The notes: generated from the letters alone by a model not told the origin. 64,000 nt of DNA from Nitrospirota bacterium (GCA_035516965.1 DATIZR010000021.1:32346-96345), one strand, 5' to 3'; counted from the first letter of the stretch, positions 23,945 to 34,377 are shown. Numbers and translations: made by a program.

Positions 23945-25138
23945 TTACGATTGAATTTGGTTTAATTGACCGGCAGGCGTACCTTGTACGGCGTTATTAA
24001 TAATTTTTATCTGGTAATGCGGGTTATAGTATTTATCTATTGAAGATCGACATGCACTCCCGACCTCATCTCTTGGTCTATTTCTTTTAAGCCAGTTCTC
24101 TATTACTAACGCAAGATCATCAACATCATTGTATTGAAATAAATCCCCATTTTCACCCGGTTTGATTGCCTCCCATTCCGGGCCTGAGCAATCAGGATTG
24201 TTATGTGTTATGACGGGCGTCCCGTAGACCAGGGAATGCATGCAGGTCAGGCCGATATCGCCCGGAACCACGCATAAATCGGACAAACTTATCATGGCAC
24301 CGATGTCCTCTTCCTTATAGCAGGCACCATAAAAATATACATTTTCGCTCATGTCGCGGGAGTCAACATACTGCTTAAGGGACTCCAATGCAGGTCCATC
24401 GCCAAGAATTAATACGTTTACATTGATTCCTCGCGATCGCAGCAGATAAGCCGCCTGAATCAACATGTCTACTCTCTTGTCTGAAGTGAGTCTGCCTATG
24501 TAAATTAATGTTGGGAAACGAGGGCGGGCAAATACGCGTTTGTATCCGGCAAGAACTTCGTCTGATAGATCATTTCTGACAGCGCATTGTAAATCGTAAT
24601 CCAGAGAATTATACACAACGTACAGCTTGTCGGGATCAAATCCGCGTTTCACGAGAATCTCTCTTGCGCGATTTCCATACAGCAGCAAACCGTCGCTTAA
24701 TTTGTAAAATAGCGCTCTTATATGACCTTTAATTCCTTTTTCCTCCCGCAAAAATCCATGTGTCCACATCAAAACGCGTTTGCCGGTGAGTTTCGCAATA
24801 AGAATGCTGACCCACGTAGAGAGATGATACATGACTCCCAGGTAAATAATTACATCGACATTACGATTCACAGCCAGTTTCATGAGGCCGGTTTGCCACA
24901 GAAATATTTTGAAAAACCAGTAATTCTTAATAAATTTCCACCTCAGTCCGCCTCTATCAGGGTCAATTTCCGCTGTCTTTGCATCGATGGTTTTGATAGG
25001 AATGTTGGTCCTGGTGCCGGCAACAAATGAATAATGAGGAAGCGGAAACCGTTGTCTGCACAACGCGTTATATATAGTCCTTCTATAATGGGCAAGAAAG
25101 TGGTGTGTAATGACAACATTCAGCCTCGTATCAGGCAT
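23945..25138 (-). CDS. Family 4 glycosyltransferase
   Basis: 397 aa. The ATG at 25138 overlaps the last 8 bases of the polymerase gene (ATGCCTGA), a coupled start. N-domain VVITHHFLAHYRRTIYNAL is of the type that binds the acceptor; the C-domain has LIYIGRLTSDKRVDMLIQA, ILGDGPALESL, and a donor-binding region DLCVVPGDIGLTCMHSLVYG where the usual E-x7-E is altered. It should transfer a sugar from a nucleotide donor during repeat-unit assembly. Confidence 0.87.
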   Translation of the reverse strand: MPDTRLNVVITHHFLAHYRRTIYNALCRQRFPLPHYSFVAGTRTNIPIKTIDAKTAEIDPDRGGLRWKFIKNYWFFKIFLWQTGLMKLAVNRNVDVIIYLGVMYHLSTWVSILIAKLTGKRVLMWTHGFLREEKGIKGHIRALFYKLSDGLLLYGNRAREILVKRGFDPDKLYVVYNSLDYDLQCAVRNDLSDEVLAGYKRVFARPRFPTLIYIGRLTSDKRVDMLIQAAYLLRSRGINVNVLILGDGPALESLKQYVDSRDMSENVYFYGACYKEEDIGAMISLSDLCVVPGDIGLTCMHSLVYGTPVITHNNPDCSGPEWEAIKPGENGDLFQYNDVDDLALVIENWLKRNRPRDEVGSACRSSIDKYYNPHYQIKIINNAVQGTPAGQLNQIQS

Positions 25139-26423
25139 GGCGCATGATCTCTTCAAGTGCCGGCTCAGCCTGTGAGATATCTTCAACGTCCGACCGATAC
25201 GCCATTATTCCCATGATGAATAACAGTGAAGTGGCATTTCCGAAATTGAACAAATAGCGCTCAAAAAGGCCCAGAAATAAATAACCCATGCACATGCCAA
25301 AGAGAATGCCCTGCTGGTTTATAAGCTTACCGTTCTTTGCATTCTGCCATAGCACCGCAATTCCGCTCAAAATTAGGTAAACAGCGCTGGAGAAACCCAG
25401 AAAGCCGGTTTCGGCCAGCAAGGCTAAATATCCATTATGGGATGAGGTGGCGCTCCTCATCAATCGTTCGTGGGCTCTGAAGCCGACGCCTGTTATGGGG
25501 CTGCCAAGAAACAACTCCCACGTTTCTCTCCAGGCATATTGACGACCTGTAGCACCGGTGCCGACGCCGCGCCATTTGTCATGGACTGCAAAGAAGGTCT
25601 CCATATGCTGTAATATGCTTTCGTAATACACCGCTGCAACTATAAAAAATGTGAGAACAAAGCCAGCCAAAGCGATTTTACCCCGCGCGGACAGTGTCTT
25701 GATAGCAATTAACGAACTTATCGATAAACTAATGATCATGAACAGGGCGGACGCCCTGGATCCCGTGAGGTACAGTATCGTAATACCCGCTGCCATTATC
25801 GAGTAGCGCACTATTTTTGTGCGGAAAGTTATAGCGGTCAATATGGCCGACACGCTCATTACGGCAATTGCGTTGGAACCCATCGACTTTAATTCATCGC
25901 CAAGCCGCACGCCCGACTTAAAATAATAGACGGCATACAAGACAAGCAATAACGTCGACAGAAAGGAATAGAGCTTCAATCCCTGCGTAAATTGTGAATC
26001 CGTTAAATTGGTGTTGAATTGCAGTGTTATAAAAAAAGCGCTGAAGGTGATACAAAAATACGCGAATGATACCCAGGGTTCAGGGCTGACAGCAACAGAC
26101 AAGGCCGCAAATACCATAAAAACATACATGGCAGCCAACCTGCTCTTACCCGGGGATTTTGGTAAAAAATGATTTCTGCTGAAAGCAAAATAAGCCAGGG
26201 GCCATAAGACAGCTGCCGCCATGGAGACCTGGAAACTATCAAGTCCGTTTCCAATGACCCGTGCGAGAACACCGGCACATACAACGCCGGAAAGCCAAAG
26301 ACCGAATACGAGAACTAAGCCCTTGTTCGTCTTACGCTTCAAAACTTCCCGCCCTTTTAATCGTCTCTGGCTGTAGCATCCGATTCCCTGCAACATATTC
26401 GATAAGGCAATATTACTGTTCAA
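25131..26423 (-). CDS. O-antigen polymerase/ligase-like membrane protein (Wzy/WaaL family)
   Basis: About 430 aa from a TTG at 26423 that overlaps the upstream gene by 11 bases; an ATG at 26396 or a TTG near 26339 is possible because no strong ribosome site is seen. Around 10-11 hydrophobic segments surround a large periplasmic loop with the family motif GTGATGRQYAWRETWELF, SPITGVGFRAHE and SSHNGYLALLAETG. Given its place among glycosyltransferases and a Wzx, it is most likely the Wzy polymerase, though Wzy and ligase cannot be told apart by sequence. Confidence 0.82.
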   Translation of the reverse strand: MNSNIALSNMLQGIGCYSQRRLKGREVLKRKTNKGLVLVFGLWLSGVVCAGVLARVIGNGLDSFQVSMAAAVLWPLAYFAFSRNHFLPKSPGKSRLAAMYVFMVFAALSVAVSPEPWVSFAYFCITFSAFFITLQFNTNLTDSQFTQGLKLYSFLSTLLLVLYAVYYFKSGVRLGDELKSMGSNAIAVMSVSAILTAITFRTKIVRYSIMAAGITILYLTGSRASALFMIISLSISSLIAIKTLSARGKIALAGFVLTFFIVAAVYYESILQHMETFFAVHDKWRGVGTGATGRQYAWRETWELFLGSPITGVGFRAHERLMRSATSSHNGYLALLAETGFLGFSSAVYLILSGIAVLWQNAKNGKLINQQGILFGMCMGYLFLGLFERYLFNFGNATSLLFIMGIMAYRSDVEDISQAEPALEEIMRHA

Positions 26424-27531
26424 GGATTATCCGCTCAATGTTGCGACCGAATACGTTTTTCTGATATCGGTCCCTTGCTTCAGCCCTGTTGCCGTACGCA
26501 ATATCTTTTAAACTGCGAATATCCAAAATGGCTTTCTCGAGTATTTCCGTCAAATCAGTACCGCGCACTTCGTGATTATCACCCACGGCAAATCCATTTT
26601 TACCATCGCAGAATATATCTTTAATACCGCCGTTGTTTGTTGTAATAACACAGCAACCTGCCGCATAGGCCTCAAGTATTGAAATAGGCTGGCCTTCGTA
26701 CCGATACATCGTCGGCAGACAAAAGATATGAGCCTCCCACAACAAATTTCTTTTGACTTCGCCTGCAACTGTGCCATGATAATAGATGTTTCGTTCGTTC
26801 TTCATCTTTTTAATAAGTTCTGTTTTGTCATGAAGAGAATATATTGCTCCTGCAAAATGCAGCTCTGCCTTATTTCTGATGTTCCGTCGAAGCGACAGAA
26901 ACGAGCTTAACAGTATTTCGTAGCCTTTTTCTCTTATTAAATTACTCAGAAACAAGATCTTGATCTTTGCTGAAGATCCATATTTGACCTTGATGTTCTC
27001 TTCAGGGATCAAGAGGGCCGGCTCGTAATAATTTTTCACGATCTTTATTCTATCTCGCGGGACATATCCGTCAAAGATACCTTCAAACGTTGCACCAAGA
27101 ACAATTGCGGCCTGCACGTCGCTGAATAGGCCTTTGTTTAAATAACGTATCCATTTCGGCGCCGATAACAGGCAGGTGTCATAATTTGCTCCATGAAGAT
27201 GCACGACGCATTTTTTTCTGCGAGTTCTCCCCAAGACGGTTAATATAAACAGATCGCGCAGATTACCCCACCGCGTTGAAGATATTACGAAATATACATG
27301 ATCGAGTTTCTTTATCAGACGTAATTTCATTACTGTTAGGCCGACCATCAGTATGCGCAGCGATTGCACGAAAGAGAACTTGCCGCTTATCAGATTTCCC
27401 CGTTGATAACCGATCACCGTTACATCATGATGTCCCTTGAGAGATTCAATAACAGTTTCTGAGGCCGCTGCTGCCCCGGTGATCGGCGGCGACAGGGGAA
27501 CTAGACAGAGAATTTTATTTCGTATGATCAC
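26413..27531 (-). CDS. Family 4 glycosyltransferase
   Basis: 372 aa, GTG start at 27531 with GAGAGG seven bases upstream. KILCLVPLSPPITGAAAASE is a typical GT-B N-domain opening with a glycine loop. The C-domain shows KILFLSNLIREKGYEILL, ELHFAGAIY, and the donor-site E-x7-E region in PTMYRYEGQPISILEAYAAG. It overlaps the polymerase gene and is AT-rich like its neighbours. Confidence 0.87.
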   Translation of the reverse strand: MIIRNKILCLVPLSPPITGAAAASETVIESLKGHHDVTVIGYQRGNLISGKFSFVQSLRILMVGLTVMKLRLIKKLDHVYFVISSTRWGNLRDLFILTVLGRTRRKKCVVHLHGANYDTCLLSAPKWIRYLNKGLFSDVQAAIVLGATFEGIFDGYVPRDRIKIVKNYYEPALLIPEENIKVKYGSSAKIKILFLSNLIREKGYEILLSSFLSLRRNIRNKAELHFAGAIYSLHDKTELIKKMKNERNIYYHGTVAGEVKRNLLWEAHIFCLPTMYRYEGQPISILEAYAAGCCVITTNNGGIKDIFCDGKNGFAVGDNHEVRGTDLTEILEKAILDIRSLKDIAYGNRAEARDRYQKNVFGRNIERIILEQ

Positions 27532-27549
27532 AAATTGCCTCTCGGATCC

Positions 27550-28365
27550 CTATCGGTTCCGCGTCTGGATAAAATTGATAAAATTCCAATGCCCGTTGAC
27601 TTTGGCGATAAAATCCTCCATGGAGTCAACGCCGTCTATCCTTATTCTGTGCAGGGCAAACATGCTCGTACTGTCATTGTCTGTCCCCCAGATTGTGGAG
27701 CAGGTTAGATCGAAGCCGTGCTTTTTTAATAAATTTATTATCGAGTCGTTAAAGGTCCCTGATTGACCGAGGGGATAGGCGAAGTGTGTTACCGGTTCCC
27801 CCAGTTTTTCCTCCAATACCTGCTTTGATTGAATGATTTCAGCAGCCGCCTTATCCAGGGGCAGCTCCGTAAGAATCGGGTGGCTATGGGTATGCGCGCC
27901 GAAATATATGCCATGCTCCCTCATTTCTTTTATATGCGACCACTCCAGATGGTCCAGGCCCCGATAGCTTTTACATTCCTTGGTAATATCGATCTCCCCA
28001 TTTATAAACCCGGTGGTAAGAAAGATCGTAGCGGGCAGCCCCAGGTTTTTCAATACGGGGAAAGCATACTCGTAATTATCTTTGTAACCGTCGTCGAAGG
28101 TTACCACGGCAATATTGCCGGGCGAATCTTTTGCCGTGGTCCTCATTGTATAAAAATCCGAGAGTGAGATCACACTAAAATGAGTTTTCAGGTATCCCAT
28201 CTGTCTCATAAAATCATCAGGCCGCGTCGATGTTTCATGGGATGGATGGATAGAGTGATAATTGAGTATAACCGACAAGCTTCCTGCGCGCTCATGGCTC
28301 AGCAAACCGTATGTTCCGGCAATGAATCTTTTGATCTTTTGCTTTGTCTGGATGGTCAGAAGCAT
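27550..28365 (-). CDS. NodB-type polysaccharide deacetylase
   Basis: 271 aa. NodB motifs are complete: VTFDDGYKDN (motif 1), AHTHSHPILTEL with the metal-binding HxxxH-type histidines (motif 2), and THFAYPLGQSG (motif 3). YHSIHPS near the start is typical of cell-surface deacetylases. There is no clear signal peptide, so it may act on cytoplasmic lipid-linked intermediates or leave the cell another way. Probably removes N-acetyl groups from the EPS, changing its charge. Confidence 0.85.
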   Translation of the reverse strand: MLLTIQTKQKIKRFIAGTYGLLSHERAGSLSVILNYHSIHPSHETSTRPDDFMRQMGYLKTHFSVISLSDFYTMRTTAKDSPGNIAVVTFDDGYKDNYEYAFPVLKNLGLPATIFLTTGFINGEIDITKECKSYRGLDHLEWSHIKEMREHGIYFGAHTHSHPILTELPLDKAAAEIIQSKQVLEEKLGEPVTHFAYPLGQSGTFNDSIINLLKKHGFDLTCSTIWGTDNDSTSMFALHRIRIDGVDSMEDFIAKVNGHWNFINFIQTRNR

Positions 28366-28395
28366 ATTTCACCGGCAATCAGTCGCTGTTGTACC

Positions 28396-29178
28396 TCAGA
28401 TTTTATTTGATGCAATGAATTTTTGGGTAACGGCCCACCATATTGCGTCGTCTTTCCAATCTTCTGCTTTCCATGCTATCATGTCCCAACCGCCCCACAT
28501 GACAATCCCATCCGCGTATTTGTAACATGTCTCAAGTTCCAGCCGCCAAAGGTCGCCGTTAATATAGCTGCCTTTCAATATGGTGCTGTCATGGTATTGA
28601 GGCCAGAGAAAAGGATACACTGGTTTGCCGTATATTTTTGCCTGCTTGATGTTTTCAATTGCATATTTTTCCCATTGTTCCGGAAACGGGTAAAAAGTGT
28701 ATAAAGAAGGAAATAGGATATCTACTTCCTGAATGAGAGCAATGTATTGTTCATTTTTATTGACCCAGTCTTTGTATTGTTGCGAGCTCTTCTCTGCGAG
28801 GGATGCCCAATATTCTCTCAACGGGATACCGTAAAATCCTATCTGGGACTGCGGGGCATTTTTTTTTATCAGGACCGCCACCTCTTTTAATTTGTCCGCG
28901 CCTAGGTGCTCTATATCGATGCATACGATAGATGCCCGGGGTATCTTTTTCGCCGTTTCGACGATTTTCTTCCTATTTAACTCTTTTTTGTCTTCACCTT
29001 TGTCCCAAAAGGCATCGTCGTATAAAATAAGTATAGGCTTGATCCCGTATCTACTCATATCAGGCTTATGCTTATACACCACCCCGTCAAATATCTCGAA
29101 ACCGTACGCGCAATGGCCCGCTAACTGCATAATTGCTGCAATGAGAACGACCTGCATCTTTATAGAACTGAACCTCAT
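28396..29178 (-). CDS. Secreted glycoside-hydrolase-like protein (hyaluronidase-like TIM barrel)
   Basis: 260 aa with a signal peptide (VVLIAAIMQLAGHCAYG). VCIDIEHLG near residue 85 has the acidic pair expected in a (beta/alpha)8 hydrolase active site, followed by ILFPSLYTFYPF, YGKPVYPFLWPQYH and YADGIVMWGGWD, resembling GH56-like barrels. Substrate is unknown; trimming or editing the exopolysaccharide made by this locus is likely. Its ATG overlaps the preceding stop (ATGA). Confidence 0.6.
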   Translation of the reverse strand: MRFSSIKMQVVLIAAIMQLAGHCAYGFEIFDGVVYKHKPDMSRYGIKPILILYDDAFWDKGEDKKELNRKKIVETAKKIPRASIVCIDIEHLGADKLKEVAVLIKKNAPQSQIGFYGIPLREYWASLAEKSSQQYKDWVNKNEQYIALIQEVDILFPSLYTFYPFPEQWEKYAIENIKQAKIYGKPVYPFLWPQYHDSTILKGSYINGDLWRLELETCYKYADGIVMWGGWDMIAWKAEDWKDDAIWWAVTQKFIASNKI

Positions 29179-30206
29179 TTCATCACCTGCGGCGTCATGC
29201 TCTTAAGAATTTGATACACGGGACGTACCGCTTGTTTGATATAACGAGGAATTTTGGAGGGATACGCTTCTTCTATTCTATATGCCCGAGCAAAGTTTTT
29301 TATGGTCAATCTATATTCCCCATCTATTTTCCTGTATGATCTGAATACGTTTACAAAACCTCTTTTCTTTTCTACGGGCAGATGCCAAAAGACCAATTCG
29401 GATTCACTTCCATCAATTGTTGAATAAATACTTCTATCAGTCCATATTCGTTTAATGAATCGATTAGCCGTATGCGTTTGATATCCGAGTAGATGGTATA
29501 CATAGCTCAACAGATGGGCTTCTTCGTTAAATTTTTTTTGTTTCTTTTTGTGCCTTTCTAAAGAAACTAGATAGTTTCTACGCCCTGCATCAGCTATTCT
29601 TGATAGTTCGCTGCCCAAGCAACAAATAAATTCTCCGCCGGAATACGTGAATTCTTTTGCTGGAAAACCGACATCCATATGTTTGGCTACTTCTATGAGT
29701 TCCAAACGGGTCAATCCGTTTATATTGTGTTTATCATCGTAATCAATAGAATACAGCAGGGCCTTATGCTTATCCAGTGCCCTCAATAGATCATCGTCTA
29801 TGGATTTATTGAATATAATATCGCTATCCAGGATAAAGATTTTATCATCATCTCTGACGACTTCCTTCAGCCTGTCCAGCACATCCAACACCATGAACTG
29901 AGTGTTCCATTCTCCATAATAATCAGATGGCGATTTTGTTATGGTTGTAAATTCAATGAATTCAATCTTGTATTGTTGAACCAGTCTATTTATTTCTACG
30001 CCGTCTATTTCATTCGGAGGCCTCTTATTTATGAACAAAATATGACGTGCCCCGGGATTCAATCGAGCGCTGCTCTCAAAGAGCAAAAAAACACATCTCC
30101 AGTATATGTTCTGAACTCTTTGCGTCCCGGAAGCCGAACCCACCTGGGAGTGACAAATACTCTCGCCTTCGGGTGATGAATACATCCAAGTGACAATTAC
30201 ATTCAT
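29175..30206 (-). CDS. Predicted glycosyltransferase, GT-A-like, unrecognised family
   Basis: 343 aa. The ATG at 30206 follows TTGGAGAAGCAC. Residues ~115-130 contain DDKIFILDSDIIFNKS, a DxD-type metal motif after a beta-strand as in GT-A transferases, and GGEFICCLGSE plus HLPVEKKRG later could form the active site. I cannot name the family. It shares an ATGA junction with the hydrolase-like gene 28396-29178, suggesting they are moved or used together. The 150 bases 30219-30370 hold no gene. Confidence 0.6.
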   Translation of the reverse strand: MNVIVTWMYSSPEGESICHSQVGSASGTQRVQNIYWRCVFLLFESSARLNPGARHILFINKRPPNEIDGVEINRLVQQYKIEFIEFTTITKSPSDYYGEWNTQFMVLDVLDRLKEVVRDDDKIFILDSDIIFNKSIDDDLLRALDKHKALLYSIDYDDKHNINGLTRLELIEVAKHMDVGFPAKEFTYSGGEFICCLGSELSRIADAGRRNYLVSLERHKKKQKKFNEEAHLLSYVYHLLGYQTHTANRFIKRIWTDRSIYSTIDGSESELVFWHLPVEKKRGFVNVFRSYRKIDGEYRLTIKNFARAYRIEEAYPSKIPRYIKQAVRPVYQILKSMTPQVMK

Positions 30207-30370
30207 GTGCTTCTCCAATTATGGATAACGATGAAGCGCACCAGCGGCAAGGGAACGCCTTGCAATAGCATACGCTGCGCTTACGCGTCAGCGGGAATTA
30301 CGGATGAAACAAATTTCTTCATTCGCAGCGGAGGCAGAACACTGTCTGTGGTAACACTGCCCAACCGACC

Positions 30371-31741
30371 TTATAACTGATTCTTTATCAGTAGACTTAA
30401 CGGCGGCATATCGTCCGTCAATTTTTTCTCAAGCAGTCTCTTCTGCCACACTAAATAGAAACTAGCCACTGCCATGCTGACCATGACCGCATACGCCATG
30501 TTGACGATGTTCAGTCTGTTGATCATAATTAAACTCATCACAAACATCACATTTGCAAAGGACTGCACGACATAACTGATAAATATCTGATGGGTTTTCC
30601 CCATTCCGAGAAGGATATAAAATGCAGGTACGGCCAGCAGATTCATGAAAACCCCGATGAGCATGGCGCGAAATACGACGGGCAGTATTCCCACATATTT
30701 ATTCTGCAACCACGTCGACAATATCGGCGCTGCAAACACCATCAATATGATCCAGAGAGGTGCCGCAATGATCAATATTGTTTTGAGGGATAGTTTATTG
30801 AGTTGCTGAATTCTCTTGATCGCATCGGGGGATATTACGGCGCTTACACGGCTCACTTCGGGAGAAATGGCCTTGATGCCGGACTCTACTAAACTTCTGA
30901 TATACATACAGCTGTTATACGTTATTTCATAAATGGGAACCGACGAGACTCCAATAAATCGGGAAATCATTATCTTATTGAATGGACTGACCAATATGTT
31001 TATGAGAGAGCTGCCGAACATGCCGCTGCCGATTTTCAGCAGTTTAGTCACATATTGTAAATTATAGTTCTTTGTTTGATAAAAAGAATAATCGCCCAAT
31101 TGGTGTATCAGATATACATTGACACCGTGAATAATCGCATATGACAGCGCGCTCGCTATTAACATACTCCTTATATCCAACCCGAGGTACAACAGCATTA
31201 AGGACAAAACTGATATCAGAATACGGCCGCCTGCATCACTGTAGGTGGCGAGGTCCATGCGCCCCAGGCCTGACAGCGTTGCGGATGATACTTGGACAAT
31301 AAAAACATATATGGTAAGCAGGCCCATATAGGGCAGCAATGATAAAGCAATCCTCGCGTTCTCATCTGTCAGTTTGAATAGATTAATAATCTGAATCCTG
31401 AAGAGGATGAGCATAATGAAAGCCATGCAGCCGCTGATAATCAGAATCGCTGTTGCCGATGATAACGTGCTTTGAATGCCGTGCGTATTTCGGCGACCAT
31501 ATTCTTCGGCAACTAATTTTACGACAGCCGGCGCCAATCCCAGATTGCTCAATTGCGCAATATTCATTATCGTAGATAATATGAGCCAGACGCCGTATTT
31601 TTCATATCCGAGAAAGTGCAAATAGAGTGGATAACTAATGGCTGTCACCGCCACAGCAGCTATGTTTGTCACCATGCCGGTAACGATATTTATACGCAAT
31701 TGCGATGACAATATTTTATCGGCTAGTGATTTGAGTGACAT
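30371..31741 (-). CDS. Wzx-type flippase (MATE-like polysaccharide transporter)
   Basis: 456 aa with about 12-14 transmembrane segments. The N-terminus (YPLYLHFLGYEKYGVWLIL, QLSNLGLAPAVVKLVAE) is typical of Wzx/RfbX. It should flip lipid-linked repeat units across the inner membrane. No strong ribosome site precedes the ATG. AT-rich relative to the genes on each side of the cassette. Confidence 0.87.
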   Translation of the reverse strand: MSLKSLADKILSSQLRINIVTGMVTNIAAVAVTAISYPLYLHFLGYEKYGVWLILSTIMNIAQLSNLGLAPAVVKLVAEEYGRRNTHGIQSTLSSATAILIISGCMAFIMLILFRIQIINLFKLTDENARIALSLLPYMGLLTIYVFIVQVSSATLSGLGRMDLATYSDAGGRILISVLSLMLLYLGLDIRSMLIASALSYAIIHGVNVYLIHQLGDYSFYQTKNYNLQYVTKLLKIGSGMFGSSLINILVSPFNKIMISRFIGVSSVPIYEITYNSCMYIRSLVESGIKAISPEVSRVSAVISPDAIKRIQQLNKLSLKTILIIAAPLWIILMVFAAPILSTWLQNKYVGILPVVFRAMLIGVFMNLLAVPAFYILLGMGKTHQIFISYVVQSFANVMFVMSLIMINRLNIVNMAYAVMVSMAVASFYLVWQKRLLEKKLTDDMPPLSLLIKNQL

Positions 31742-31881
31742 AATTATTGGTCTGATATGATTTGATTTCTGTTAAGTACTTTCTTACTAAACTTACCGAA
31801 TATGTTTCTGATTCCTTCTCAACGGGCGATATCATAACGGCTTTCGGTCTTGTTCCCAAAGCCAGCACAATTACCTATGAT

Positions 31882-32967
31882 CTATTCATGGTAGCTGAGA
31901 ATTTTGAAGCCTCCGTTCCTGCATAAGAGGTCCCTTTCCGCTTGTCTGATGTCCTCTCTCACCATCTCTGAGACGAGTTCGGCAAAGCCGACCCTGGGTT
32001 TCCATCCCAGCTTTTCCTTTGCTCTTGAAGGGTCGCCCAGCAGGGTCTCCACTTCCGTCGGCCGAAAGTATCGCGGATCGACCTCTATCAGGACTTCTCC
32101 TGTGTTATCGTCGTACCCTTTTTCGCCGGTACCCTTCCCTTGCCAGCTGACCCGGGTCCCGATCTCATGAAAGGCCGCTTCGACGAACTCCCTGACCGAA
32201 TGCTGTTCTCCCGTGGCTATCACATAATCGTCAGGGCTGTCCTGCTGAAGCATGAGCCACTGCGCTTCCACATAATCCTTGGCATGGCCCCAGTCACGGC
32301 GGGAATCCAGGCTCCCCAGGAAGACCTTATCCTGAAGTCCGAGCTTTTTTCTCGCCACAGCCCTGGTGATCTTTCTTGTCACGAACGTCTCGCCGCGCAG
32401 GGGGGACTCATGGTTGAAAAGAATGCCGTTACAGGCAAAGAAATCATAGGCCTCGCGGTAATTTATCGTTATCCAGTATGCGTAGAGTTTTGCAGCAGCA
32501 TACGGGCTCCTGGGATAAAAGGGCGTCGTTTCCTTTTGTGGGACCTCCTGTACCTTTCCGAACAGCTCCGACGTCGATGCCTGATAAAATCGCGTTCTTT
32601 TCTCCAGGCGTAATATCCTGATCGCTTCAAGAATCCTCAAAGTCCCCAGGGCATCCGAGTTCGCCGTGTACTCCGGTGTTTCAAAAGAAACTTTTACATG
32701 GCTTTGCGCCGCGAGGTTGTAAATCTCATCGGGCTGCACTTCCTGGATGATCCGGATGAGATTGGTTGAATCAGTAAGATCGCCGTAATGCAGAACGAAA
32801 TTCAATTTTCTCTCATGGGGATCCTGGTATAAATGGTCGATCCTGTCGGTATTCAGGAGTGACGCTCTTCGTTTAATTCCATGTACGACATAGCCCTTCT
32901 CAAGCAGGAATTCCGCTAGATATGCTCCGTCCTGGCCTGTGATGCCGGTAATGAGCGCTTTTTTCAT
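31882..32967 (-). CDS. gmd: GDP-mannose 4,6-dehydratase
   Basis: 361 aa. The ATG at 32967 has AGGAG upstream. [19 protein letters not shown] is the Rossmann NADP motif; [32 protein letters not shown] and the YxxxK catalytic pair in [12 protein letters not shown] are diagnostic. Makes GDP-4-keto-6-deoxymannose, precursor of GDP-rhamnose, fucose or perosamine-type sugars. No reductase or epimerase partner is seen in the window, so the final sugar is open. Confidence 0.93.
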   Translation of the reverse strand: MKKALITGITGQDGAYLAEFLLEKGYVVHGIKRRASLLNTDRIDHLYQDPHERKLNFVLHYGDLTDSTNLIRIIQEVQPDEIYNLAAQSHVKVSFETPEYTANSDALGTLRILEAIRILRLEKRTRFYQASTSELFGKVQEVPQKETTPFYPRSPYAAAKLYAYWITINYREAYDFFACNGILFNHESPLRGETFVTRKITRAVARKKLGLQDKVFLGSLDSRRDWGHAKDYVEAQWLMLQQDSPDDYVIATGEQHSVREFVEAAFHEIGTRVSWQGKGTGEKGYDDNTGEVLIEVDPRYFRPTEVETLLGDPSRAKEKLGWKPRVGFAELVSEMVREDIRQAERDLLCRNGGFKILSYHE

Positions 32968-33090
32968 TCGATAACTCTCCTTACTTTCATGCAACTTTTT
33001 TTTCATGCACACGGAGAAGCTCCAACGGGACGATCATGTTGACTGAACTCTCCCTATTCCATACAGGGCGGCAGCTCAGGGGGTTCGCGT

Positions 33091-34377
33091 CTAAGCGCGG
33101 TATGTTATCCGACCATTGCCATGCACGATGTTCCGCGTATCCACGACCGGAATGTCAAGGGACGCGAAATCGATGTTCCTGTACTCATCATGGGCTGTAG
33201 CCACCAGCAACAGGTCATACGCATCGGTTATTGGCGACGAACGTTTCCCGGCATATCGCGCATATTCACGGGTTTTGCGTATCTCCGGTATGTAGGGGTC
33301 GTTGAAATCGACAATGGCACCCACCTCTTCCAGTTTTTCCATAAGTCGATACGCCGGTGATTCCCGGTCATCGTCCACATTGGCCTTGTAAGCCAAACCG
33401 AGTATAAGGATGCGGGCCCCCCTCACCGGCTTGCTCGCCTGGTTCAGGGCCATCATCACCTTGCTGACGACGTAGTCGGGCATTCCCGTATTGATTTCGC
33501 CTGCCAATTCGATAAAGCGGGTGTGGAACCCGAATTCACGCGCCTTCCAGGTCAGGTAGAAAGGGTCGATGGGGATGCAGTGGCCTCCCAATCCCGGTCC
33601 GGGATAGAAGGCATGGAAACCGAATGGTTTTGTCTTGGCCGCATCAATGACTTCCCAAACGTTTATTCCCATCCTGTCGAGAAGCATTTTAAGTTCATTG
33701 ACCAGAGCGATATTGACCGCCCGGTAGATATTCTCGAGAAGCTTGGTGGCTTCGGCTACTTTTGTGGAAGACACCGGTACGGTCGTGACTATCGAATCAT
33801 AGAGTGCCTTGGCTGCTTCGAGACATGCCGGAGAATATCCGCCAACTACCTTTGGTATGGTGCTCGTAGAGAAATCCTTGTTGTTCGGGTCCTCCCGTTC
33901 AGGAGAGAAGGCGAGATAAAAATCAACACCTGCCGACAGCCCGGTATCCTCAAGAATCGCCTTCATGTCCTCATCCGTCGTACCTGGATACGTGGTCGAC
34001 TCAAGCGCTACAAGCTGGCCTTTACGCAGGTACTTCGCAATGGTCTTTGTCGTATTAAAAACGTAGGACATGTCCGGCTCCCGATTCCGGTTAAGAGGCG
34101 TCGGGACGCAGATAATAATGCAGTCCATGTCCGCAAGCTTCGAAAAATTGGTCGTTGCGACCAGCAGGTGCGCAAACGGCCTGATTCGCCCGCTCGCAAT
34201 ATGCTTGATATAGCTTTCCCCCCGGCTGAGCATGGCTGTCTTTTCCGGATCAACATCAAATCCCGTCACGGGGAAGCCCGCCCTGCAGAATTCGATGACC
34301 AGAGGAAGCCCCACATAACCGAGGCCGATGATACCGACACGGGCTTCCTTGCGATTAATTTTTTCGACAAGACTCAT
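33091..34377 (-). CDS. UDP-sugar 6-dehydrogenase (WbpA/TviB-like)
   Basis: 428 aa. GIIGLGYVGLPLVIEF is the NAD motif; ESTTYPGTTDE, AFSPEREDP, LLENIYRAVNIALVNE, and GPGLGGHCIPIDPFY (catalytic Cys) follow the UDP-GlcNAc/ManNAc dehydrogenase pattern. It should give a uronic acid sugar nucleotide, making the EPS acidic. It follows GalE in the operon with a 135-base gap lacking a gene. Confidence 0.9.
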   Translation of the reverse strand: MSLVEKINRKEARVGIIGLGYVGLPLVIEFCRAGFPVTGFDVDPEKTAMLSRGESYIKHIASGRIRPFAHLLVATTNFSKLADMDCIIICVPTPLNRNREPDMSYVFNTTKTIAKYLRKGQLVALESTTYPGTTDEDMKAILEDTGLSAGVDFYLAFSPEREDPNNKDFSTSTIPKVVGGYSPACLEAAKALYDSIVTTVPVSSTKVAEATKLLENIYRAVNIALVNELKMLLDRMGINVWEVIDAAKTKPFGFHAFYPGPGLGGHCIPIDPFYLTWKAREFGFHTRFIELAGEINTGMPDYVVSKVMMALNQASKPVRGARILILGLAYKANVDDDRESPAYRLMEKLEEVGAIVDFNDPYIPEIRKTREYARYAGKRSSPITDAYDLLLVATAHDEYRNIDFASLDIPVVDTRNIVHGNGRITYRA

